Assembly (NCBI GenBank): GCA_024280855.1
Contig: JAJRPG010000052.1
Span: 1 to 46,017 of the forward strand
DNA: 46,017 bases
Direction of reading: 5' to 3'
From: Planctomycetota bacterium
Lineage (GTDB): Bacteria; Planctomycetota; Phycisphaerae; UBA1845
This document shows positions 17,304-25,898 of this stretch, piece by piece. A program made the position numbers and the translations under genes. How positions within the stretch are numbered: position 1 is the first letter of the stretch; the number at the start of each line of letters is the position of its first letter. Below the pieces are notes generated by a model that saw only the letters and a list, made by a program, of their open reading frames with translations, was not told the DNA's origin and ran no database searches.

Positions 17304-19520
17304 TTAACGAGGTCCGCCGCCGTGTGAATCTATGGCGTCAATCCACCAACACTAACGAATGGCAGGTCACACCGGAAACAGCGCGACTGCTTCAACACTG
17401 GCGGCATCACAATTTCAGCAGCTTGCGTCCATTTTTCTGTCAAATAGAAGCCGTCGAAATAGCTACCTGGCTCACCGAAGTTGCGCCTAAGCAAGGCAAG
17501 GAAGTCCGAGCTGTCCTTGATAGCTTGTCAGCAGCCAGTGAGGAAGCCAACCCTGGGCTAGCTCGATTTGCACTTAAGCTAGCCACCGGAGCTGGCAAGA
17601 CAACGGTCATGGCCATGATGATCGCTTGGCAAACCATCAACGCTGTGCGACGACCCAACAGTAAGAAGTTCACAAGGGGCTTCCTGGTTGTCGCTCCAGG
17701 CATCACCATCAAGGATCGCCTTCGTGTCTTGCAACCCAACGACCCGGACAGCTACTACCAGTCACGTGAACTTGTCCCAGGTGACATGCTCGCTGACCTC
17801 GACAGAGCCAAAATCGTCATCACCAACTACCACGCCTTCAAGTTGCGCGAAACAATGACACTATCGAAGGGTGGCCGATCACTACTGCAGGGCCGTGGCG
17901 AGGAGATAAAGACCCTTGAGACTGAAGGGCAAATGCTCCAGCGCGTCATGCCAGACCTTATGGGCATGAAGAATGTTCTCATCCTCAACGACGAGGCCCA
18001 TCACTGTTATCGTGAGAAGCCCACTGGTAACGACGATGAAGGCGAATTGAAAGGCGATGATCGGAAGACGGCTGAGAAGAACCGCGAGGCCGCACGTGTT
18101 TGGATCTCTGGCCTTGAAACGGTTAGCAGCAAGCTTGGTGTGAACCGTATTTTCGATCTATCAGCTACACCATTTTTCCTAAGTGGTTCGGGCTATGCAG
18201 AAGGGACACTGTTCCCATGGACCGCGACTGATTTTTCATTGATGGATGCCATTGAGTGCGGCATCGTCAAACTCCCACGTGTTCCCGTGGCCGACAATAT
18301 CCCTGGCAGCGACATGCCAAAGTTCCGTGAGCTTTGGAAGCATATCGCCAGTAAGATGCCTAAGAAAGGTCGTGGCAAAGGCGCTGCACTCGATCCGCTC
18401 AGCATTCCGGTAGAACTGCAGACAGCACTTGAAGCGTTATATGGCCATTACGAAAAAACCTACAACCTGTGGCAAGAAGAAGGCATTAGTGTCCCGCCTT
18501 GCTTCATACTTGTTTGCAACAATACGTCAACGTCAAAACTCATTTACGACTACATCTCCGGCTTCCACCGCGATAATGATGACGGCTCGTCCACGCTGGA
18601 AAACGGTAGGCTCAAGTTGTTCCGTAATTTTAATGAACACGGCGATCCATTTCCTATGCCCCGTACCCTCTTGATTGATAGCGAGCAGTTGGAATCTGGT
18701 GACGCGCTCGATAAGAACTTTCGCATTGCCGCTTCCGACGAAATCGAACGCTTCCGTCGTGAAATCATTGAACGTACCGGAGACCGTCAAAAGGCTGAAA
18801 AAATCACCGACCAAGAGCTAGTGCGTGAAGTGATGAACACGGTAGGCAAAAAAGACAGGCTTGGCGGAGCCATCCGTTGCGTCGTGTCCGTGTCCATGCT
18901 GACTGAAGGATGGGATGCTAACAACGTTACCCATATCCTCGGTGTTCGCGCGTTCGGTACACAGCTACTCTGCGAGCAGGTCATCGGTAGAGCCCTGCGA
19001 CGTAATTCATATGACCTGAACGAAGAAGGCCTATTCAATGTTGAATATGCCGATGTCTTAGGTATCCCCTTTGACTTCACTGCCAAGCCGGTCGTCTCAT
19101 CCCCACAGCCGCCGCGTGAAACCGTGCATGTTAAAGCCATGCGGCCTGAGCGTGACGAACTAGAGATCGAGTTCCCTCGCGTAGAAGGCTATCGTGTCCA
19201 GCTGCCCGAGGAACGGCTCACAGCGGAGTTCAACGACGACTCAACGTTAGAGCTGACGCCCGACATCGTAGGACCATCAATTACGCACAACTCAGGAATC
19301 ATCGGTGAAGCTGTTGATTTGAATCTTATCCACACGGGTGACTTACGCCGGTCGACGCTTCTATTTCATCTCACCCAGCGATTGCTTTACACAAAGTGGC
19401 GTGATCCTGGAGAGGAACCCAAGCTGTTTTTGTTTGGACAATTAAAACGCATCACACGACAATGGCTCGACAACCACCTCGTTTGCAAGGGTAAAACGTA
19501 CCCTGCACAACTCCAACTGG
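17300..19520 (+). pseudogene. type III-like restriction subunit (DEAD/DEAH helicase), both ends truncated
   Basis: The frame can start at ATG 17300, overlapping the terL stop as ATGA. Homology to the BPTD_3080-like restriction helicase family begins at once (INEVRRRVNLWRQ), so the usual N-terminal ~150 residues are missing. Superfamily 2 motifs are present: Walker A ATGAGKT (residues 95-101), DEAH in ILNDEAHHCY, SATPFF, and motif VI (VIGRALRR). The recognisable protein ends near 19505 ([10 protein letters not shown]); after this the frame runs on to 19639 as unrelated codons out of frame with mod. The family's C-terminal PD-(D/E)xK nuclease region is absent, so DNA cleavage is not expected even if ATPase activity remains. 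Family placement is from recognition of motifs. Confidence 0.75.
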
Positions 19521-19529
19521 ACCAACCGC

Positions 19530-21609
19530 ATGATCCTCGGCGACAGCCTACAAGTCATGGCCTCACTCGCCGAACGCGAAGGCCTTCGCAGCATGGTGCA
19601 GTGCATTTACCTCGACCCGCCATACGGCATCAAGTTTAACTCGAATTTTCAGTGGTCAACGACCAGCCGCGACGTGAAGGATGGCAAGACCGACCACATT
19701 ACGCGCGAGCCTGAGCAGGTCAAAGCCTTCCGCGACACTTGGCGCGACGGTATTCACTCGTACCTCACCTACCTGCGGGATCGCCTTACCGTCGCCCGCG
19801 ATCTCCTCGCCGAATCCGGCTCCATTTTTGTGCAAATCGGCGATGAGTACGTCCACCGCGTTCGGGCACTGATGGATGAGGTGTTGGAGTTGACCAGTTC
19901 CGTGCAGAACTCAAGTCCAAGACTACAGGAGGTCACAGCAGCGAGTATGTGGCATCTGTATTTGACAGTATTCTATGGTATGGGAAGAGTAATGACACCA
20001 AGTTTCGTCGTCTTTACTTAGAACGCACTCCAGGCGAAGAAGGGGCGACACAATACAAATGTGGCGAGACAGAATCGGGCGAGCGCATGTCGCTAGCACG
20101 TCTCGCGTGATCTAGCGATGTGTGTTGATGGCAACAGACCCTGGTGACCTCGTATTGGACCCGACTTGCGTCTCTGGTACCACAGCATTCGTGGCTGAAC
20201 AATGGGGTCGTCGCTGGATCACGATTGATACATCCCGAGTTTCGCTTGCCCTTGCTCGCGCTCGCGCCATGGGTGCCCGCTTCCTGTTCTATATGCTCTC
20301 AGACTCAAAGGAAGGCGTCGAAAAGGAAGCCGATGTTAATTGCAGCGAACTCCCCGATGACCACGTCAGACGATATTACGAGGGAGATATCCGTCAGGGT
20401 TTCGTCTATAAGCGCGTACCACACTTAACCGCCGGCTCAATCGCCAACAACTCCGAGATCGACGTGATCTGGGACAAGTTTCAAGAAACCCTCGAACCGC
20501 TCCGTGAGAAACTCAACAAGTCCCTCAAAGAAAAATGGGAAGAGTGGGAGATTCCACGCGAGGCCAACGAGAAGTGGTCAGCAGCGGCGAAGAAACTCCA
20601 CGCTGAATGGTGGGAGCAGCGCATCGCCCGGCAGAAGGAGATCGACGCATCCATCGCAGCTAAGGCTGACTATGAATACCTCTACGACAAACCCTATGAA
20701 GATAAGAAAAAGGTGCGTGTCGCTGGGCCATTCACTGTCGAGAGCTTGTCACCTCACCGCGTGTTGACGGTTGACGCCGACGACGAGCTGATCGACCCCA
20801 TGCAATCGCCAAGTAGAACGGACGACCACGCCGACTTCGCCCAGATGATTATGGAGAACCTCAAGACCTCCGGTGTGCAGCAATCTCATAAGGAAAACAA
20901 AATCACGTTTTCCTCGATCGCACCCTGGCCCGGTCACTTCATCTGCGCAGAAGCGTGTTATGTTGAGGGTGAAACCGACGACGGCAAAGAAAAACGTGCT
21001 GGCGTCTTCATCGGCCCTGAGTTCGGTACGGTGACTCGGCAGGATTTGGTCGTCGCAGCCCGTGAGGCCGGCGACGCTGATTTTGATTTGGTCATAGCCT
21101 GCGCGTTCAACTACGAGGCCCACGCTTCGGAGTTCACCAAGCTCGGCCGCATACCCGTACTAAAGGCTAGGATGAACGCCGACCTGCACATGGCTGACGA
21201 TCTGAAGAACACCTGCAAGGGCAACCTGTTCGTCATCTTCGGTGAGCCGGACATCGAAAATACGGATGTTGCGGACGGGCAGATTCAGGTGCAGATCAAG
21301 GGCGTGGACGTGTTCAAGCCGCAGACCGGCGAGGTAGAATCCGGCGAGCCAGACGGCATAGCCCTCTGGTTCATCGACACGGACTACAACGAAGAAAGCT
21401 TCTTCGTCCGCCACGCATACTTCCTCGGCGCGAACGACCCCTATAAATCGCTAAAGACAACGCTCAAAGCCGAGATCAACGAAGACGCCTGGGCCACACT
21501 AAACAGCGACACGTCCCGGCCATTTGATAAGCCAAAGAATGGCCGCATTGCGGTAAAGGTAATTAATCATCTCGGCGATGAGGTGATGAAAGTTTTTCGG
21601 GTGGAATGA
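19530..21609 (+). pseudogene. type III-like DNA adenine methyltransferase, broken in three pieces
   Basis: The order res then mod is direct here. The mod part begins at [12 protein letters not shown] (an ATG at 19530), lacking its N-terminus. The catalytic DPPY is in [10 protein letters not shown]. Near 19884 one T is missing (GTGTTGGA for GTGTTTGGA); in the shifted frame the protein continues ([20 protein letters not shown]) to a stop at 20108-20110. A deletion then leads to the AdoMet-binding half from 20122 (MATDPGDLVLDPTC), read openly to 21609. The motif is DPTCVSGTTAF where DPTCGSGTTAF is usual, so a conserved glycine is also changed. The remaining C-terminal ~480 residues (including a long charged helical part) are intact. 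Non-functional as methyltransferase. Confidence 0.8.
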
Positions 21610-21896
21610 TCATGACTACGCATCAGCGACCAAGTAGTAAGAGTGTAACCGTCTTATCACTAATCGCAGAAGGTTATAGCTACAGTCAAATTGTAGATGG
21701 TCATCCCGATATTACATATCTAGATGTATTTGGCGCAGCGGAAGAGGCGTTGAGAATAATTGAATCACCCTCAGACTATCATGAACGGATGGAGCGTATC
21801 AAGAAAATATATCCAAACGCTTATCAAAAATGGACTGAAGAAAATGACGCCTCACTTACCGCCTTGCATGGGGGGGGGCGAGCGCAATGCTGTTGA
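21606..21896 (+). pseudogene. DUF433-like small protein, 3' truncated by IS4 element
   Basis: The ATG at 21606 overlaps the mod stop (ATGA), suggesting translational coupling in the restriction island. Residues 14-50 (SVTVLSLIAEGYSYSQIV, then HPDITYLDVFGAAEEAL) resemble DUF433-type winged helix proteins, known as antitoxins or accessory genes beside such methyltransferases. The next segment (KWTEENDASLTALH) looks like the start of a second helix-turn-helix that in relatives continues. Here it hits a run of nine G at 21870-21878 and the IS4 left end at 21884, giving a false tail RAQCC. The function is inferred only. Confidence 0.55.
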
Positions 21897-21964
21897 CTTA
21901 AGCGGGCACTGTTTTGGAGGTTGGTCTTGGCGAAGAATTCGGGGTGATTGGGTTGCTTTTGTGG

Positions 21965-21993
21965 TTGTATCGAGAAGAAAAAACCGCTATAAT
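21965..21993 (+). promoter_or_regulatory. transposase promoter inside IS4 element
   Basis: TTGTAT (21965-21970), 17 bp, TATAAT (21988-21993), about 80 bp before the start region of the transposase. Confidence 0.5.
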
Positions 21994-22087
21994 ACATGCA
22001 TGAAACGTGCTACGAGACATGTTGGGAGCGGACGAAAAAAGGTGCAAAAAGTTTCACAAAAGGAGATAGCCATGGCACAGAACATGC

Positions 22088-23398
22088 GTGAAATTTGCGG
22101 GCCAAACCACCGGATTTCTTGAAAATATTCTTACTTTCTTTTCCAGCGGCATCAGCCCTGATCCCCAACAAAATCCAAAGCATTTCAATCGCAAACGCAA
22201 GCTGACTTTCGAACGGCTGGTGGTCTTCATCCTTCATATCGTCTCCGGGGACACCAAGGGAATCGACATCAAGAGCGGACTGCTGTTCAGGATGGCCCGT
22301 CAAAGTGGCCTGTGGACAGACGCCCAGCCGGCTACTCGATCAGCCGTCACCAAGGCCCGAAAGAAGCTCCACTGGAAGGTATTTGAATGCGTTTTCAAGC
22401 GTGTCGTTGACCTGGCGCGGCAACATTGGCCAGAAAATGACAAGTATCTCTGGCACGGCCTGTCCGTCTTCGCCGTGGACGGATCGAAGTTCACACTGCC
22501 TGCTTCCGACGAGATTCGCGCTTACTTTGATCCCGACTCCGGCCTGCACAACAGTGGCAAAGGACACTATCCCCAGGCTCTGGTCTCAACGGCCTTCGAC
22601 GTATTTAGAAGGATACCAGTGGCGCGTACCGTGATGCCCAACAATGCTTCTGAGCGAAAGGAAGCCATGGTCATGTTGACGGGCATGCCCCGCGGCGTGG
22701 TAATCTTCGACCGTGGCTACCCGAGTTATGAGTTCATCCTCTATCTGATGGAGAACTATGCCGGTCATTTTCTGTTCCGGTGCCCCTCCCGTGGCACCTT
22801 CCCAGCCGTCGTGAGTTTTTTGGCTTCCGAGGCCGATGACGGCATCATCGAAATCGCGCCATCGGATACCTACCGGTCCCAACAACCTGCCGCAGCGCGG
22901 AGGGAACTCACCTCACTCACTGTTCGTGTGGTTCGCGTCATCCTCCCCAACGGCGAGCCGGCTGTCTATCTCACCGATCTATTGGACTCCGCGACATTCT
23001 CGTGCGAGGAAATTGCCAACCTTTACCGCCGTCGCTGGGAAGTGGAAACCCACTATAGAGACGAAAAGGTCCATTTGAATATCGAGACATTCCACACGCG
23101 TAGCGTCAATGGCATTCACCAGGAGTTGTTCGCGGTGGCTATTATGACGGTCATCGCTCGAACGTTGATGGTTCTTTCGATGGCGCTGGCATCCGACGAG
23201 AAAAACGACGAGGAAGAACTCGCGGCTGCCGTACAGGAGTCACCAACGCAATCGCGTCGCACCAAGCCGGAGCCTCAGTTTAAGCATGCCATCATGGCGC
23301 TAGGCCAGGAGGTTGCGATGCTGGTGGCCGATGATCCGTTGCGAGCCTTGGAACAGTTTACCGAGCTGCTGAAGCAGATCGGAAAAGTCAAATACTAG
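22088..23398 (+). CDS. IS4-family transposase
   Basis: 436 residues from GTG 22088. The DDE catalytic set is complete: Asp131 in AVDGSKF, Asp208 in IFDRGY, and the IS4 signature Y-(2)-R-(3)-E-(6)-K with Tyr313, Arg316, Glu320 and Lys327. The GTG has no good ribosome site. A better site (AAAGGAGATAGCC) precedes ATG 22072, whose frame reads MAQNMREICG and then leaves the transposase frame at GGG (22099-22101); removing one G would join MAQNMREICGQTTGF to the main frame. So the natural start is probably 22072, with a one-base insertion present. Activity is uncertain; the catalytic core itself looks intact. Confidence 0.88.
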   Translation: MKFAGQTTGFLENILTFFSSGISPDPQQNPKHFNRKRKLTFERLVVFILHIVSGDTKGIDIKSGLLFRMARQSGLWTDAQPATRSAVTKARKKLHWKVFECVFKRVVDLARQHWPENDKYLWHGLSVFAVDGSKFTLPASDEIRAYFDPDSGLHNSGKGHYPQALVSTAFDVFRRIPVARTVMPNNASERKEAMVMLTGMPRGVVIFDRGYPSYEFILYLMENYAGHFLFRCPSRGTFPAVVSFLASEADDGIIEIAPSDTYRSQQPAAARRELTSLTVRVVRVILPNGEPAVYLTDLLDSATFSCEEIANLYRRRWEVETHYRDEKVHLNIETFHTRSVNGIHQELFAVAIMTVIARTLMVLSMALASDEKNDEEELAAAVQESPTQSRRTKPEPQFKHAIMALGQEVAMLVADDPLRALEQFTELLKQIGKVKY

Positions 23399-23508
23399 CG
23401 TCCCAAGCATCCACGACCGTCAGCACCGCGGGTCTCCAAGCGAAAGATTAACAAGTGGATCAAAGGAAGGGCGGATAGAATGACGGTTGCTTAAGTCAAC
23501 AGCATTGC

Positions 23509-23621
23509 CAGCGGACGGGCACCCTCCGGCAAAGGTCAAACCAAGCAAGAGTCCAAGAAACCGAATCATGCTGAAGGGTGTTGAGCGCATACGTAATCTA
23601 TCATTGAATAATGGCCGCATG
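23509..23621. other. short intergenic spacer after IS4
   Basis: No gene or clear terminator is visible. Confidence 0.4.
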
Positions 23622-25599
23622 TCATGCCGAGTGTCGTTCAGGTCGGTTCGCTCGACGTACCTTCGTAGTGACGAGGCCGAGGAGGAGGAACGGCACCATG
23701 CCAAGAATACCTGCTCCGCAGAGCCCCATCGGCACGGCGGCCGGTACGATAGCTTCCGCAAGCTCGTCGGCCATCTCCGGTTCAGTTTGAGGGTCGCCTT
23801 CCTGGTCGGTAGTCGGCGCTTCGGCCGTCGCACGATCCGGGAAGAGCGCCATGGGCAACGGCCCCTGCACGTGAATTCGCGATACAGGGGTACCATCCAC
23901 CCCCGGAAAGAGAGCGCGTGGGATACAGAATCCCAGCCCGAATTCGGCGCTGTTGATGTATATATCGCGGAGGAGAAGCAAGCCGAGCGGCACGTCCTCA
24001 GCGATGCGCGCGGTCAGCGCGACACCCAAGCCGTCGCCGAACGGCCCAACAAAATCGTCGCGGAATCGGCTGCGAAACTCCTCTTCGATTAAGCCCGGCG
24101 TAAAGAGGCCCGACTCGGCGACAACGGACGTGAAGCCGTAGGTGAACTCGATTCGGTCTCTCTCTTGAATGACGCGAAGATTCCCAACGAACTTGATCGT
24201 GGCCGTGAAGCCGCTACCTTCGGCCTCGAAGTTCTGACTCACCTGGAGTTGTCCGGCACCGAACTCGTAGTCGCGATAGAGTATGGACATGTCGTTTAGT
24301 TTTTTAATGTCATCGCGACCGGCCAGATCCGCGTCGATCGCGGCGTTCACGTCGGCAGTCAGGTCTGCCAGCTCGATTGTGCCATACATCGGAATCGAGT
24401 CACCTGAACAGTCGATCTCGCGGCCGGGCGTGACGGAGGCAGGTACTGAGACCGTGTCGATTACACGACCGGTCTCTACTTCAGTCGCCTGGATTGTGAC
24501 CAACACCGGACCGAGAAGTGCCTGATTGCGGCCCCTGAGCACCAGCTCGGATCGCGGATCGGGCTGGTTGAGGAAGTCACGTATCACGACCTGCCCGAAG
24601 ATCTCCTCGGGCTGCACAACTGCGATCACGATGTCATCTCGTCCGGCGAGACTTCCAGGAAAAGTCTCCTCGAGCGCGATGGGGATTGTGATGCCATTGG
24701 TTCCACGGGGAATCACAAGCGGGCCGCCGGGGAGTGAGAGTTGCCCCGCCGTTGCCACACGACGCACGGTAATCGTGTCTGTGCCAATGTTGTCGGCAAA
24801 ATCCTCGGCCGTAAAGATGATCGTGTTCTCACCCGCCGTCAGAGGGCCGGTGTTGAACGGGCCGATCGTGTGAACGGGTCCATCGCCAAACGACAGAGCG
24901 AACGTGTTGGTCCCGGCCGAATTGCTTATGGTCAACGATGCGGAACGGAGCTTGCGATCTTCTACGACTTCTACAGCGAGAATAAAGAACTCGCCAGCAA
25001 TGTTGGCGCCATCGGTTGGCTGAAGAATCGATACGATCGGCGCGGTGGTATCGGGCGGCGGCTGGGAGCCGACCACTTCGAACTCGAGGTCGTCGATCAC
25101 TTCCACATAGGCACCAAAGTATTCGAGTTCGACGCGCACGATGGTTGGATCAGGCACCTCGACCAACAGCACAGTCGTCGCGGCTGCGGGGCCGGGACCA
25201 ATCGCAATCGGGCTTACGATGTCCACCAAGTTGTCGGCGGCATCATACGCGCGGAACTCGGCTTGCACGGGTGCGGCGGAACTGTGATCCAGGCCTGCGG
25301 CAAGGCGAACAAATCGTTGCGGCTCGGAGAACACGATAGTAAGGGGTTGGTTGTTGAACTCTTTGTCCGGATCGACATTGGACAATGCTTGCGTACCGGA
25401 TGCAGATGTGAGAACAGGAGTCACGATACGCGGCGTGCCGGGGAATTCGACGCCGGGGAATTGATCGAAGACTATGGTGCCGACAACTGAATCTTCAAAG
25501 TCAATCTCGGCTGCACGGGCAACCGATACCACGCCAATGGCGTGAATTGCGAGGAATAAGGTCAACCGAGAGCCGGATCCAGCGATTCACATTCGTCAT
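23622..25599 (-). CDS. secreted Ig-like protein with C-terminal membrane/sorting anchor
   Basis: The continuous frame starts at TTG 25565, but a strong site (AAGGAG, 7 bases) precedes ATG 25599, whose first 11 codons (MTNVNRWIRLS) would supply the missing charged start of the signal peptide. An extra G near 25566 separates the two frames. The signal core LFLAIHAIGVVSVARA ends before AEIDFEDS. Residues ~1-190 after it form a beta-rich domain beginning DFEDSVVGTIVFDQFPGV, as in many exported planctomycete proteins. Then comes an Ig-like segment (DTTAPIVSILQPTDGANI). The C-terminus has VPMGLCGAGILGMVPFLLLGL followed by KVRRANR, the hydrophobic-plus-basic form of a PEP-CTERM-like anchor. No enzyme motif is seen. 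It is probably a cell-envelope protein of unknown role. Confidence 0.7.
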
Positions 25600-25612
25600 A
25601 AGATGTCTCCTT

Positions 25613-25629
25613 AGCCACAAACTGTGGCT
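25613..25629 (-). promoter_or_regulatory. leader hairpin before ribosome site
   Basis: Perfect 7-bp stem AGCCACA/TGTGGCT with a 3-nt loop, directly upstream of the AAGGAG of the gene starting at 25599. It could act as a terminator for the upstream lipoprotein transcript or modulate the leader. Confidence 0.35.
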
Positions 25630-25898
25630 TCCTTCTGTTTCGCCCAGCCAACTACGACGCTGCGCGACGTGGAATCAACTCGCAAACACTCTGCCTGCAC
25701 TCTTCAGAATGGCCGATGCTCCTCTTAATCACAGCTGAAACCTGCACGGCTAACGCCCTCAGGAGCAATCCTTCAATGACATCAGGCGCAGTAACAACTC
25801 AGAGGGAGCTTTCAGGAAGCACTGCCTTGATCCGCGTCCCCGCAAATCCCAGTCAGCAGCAACCTTGGGCCTACACAATGCCATGCCATGGCGATTTC
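25630..25898. other. intergenic region
   Basis: No gene is supported. Nothing distinctive beyond the adjacent hairpin at 25613-25629. Confidence 0.4.

Larger units (their letters stand above)
21884..23508 (+). mobile_element. IS4-family insertion sequence with 20-bp perfect inverted repeats
   Basis: Ends are GCAATGCTGTTGACTTAAGC at 21884-21903 and its reverse complement at 23489-23508. The element is 1625 bp with one transposase gene. The 10 bases outside each end do not match (left GGGGGCGAGC, right CAGCGGACGG), so no target duplication is visible, which suggests a deletion or rearrangement after insertion. Confidence 0.85.

Noticed and set aside
22010-22303. Minus-strand frames inside the IS4 transposase gene
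   Set aside because: Shadows of a clearly coding strand with complete DDE motifs.
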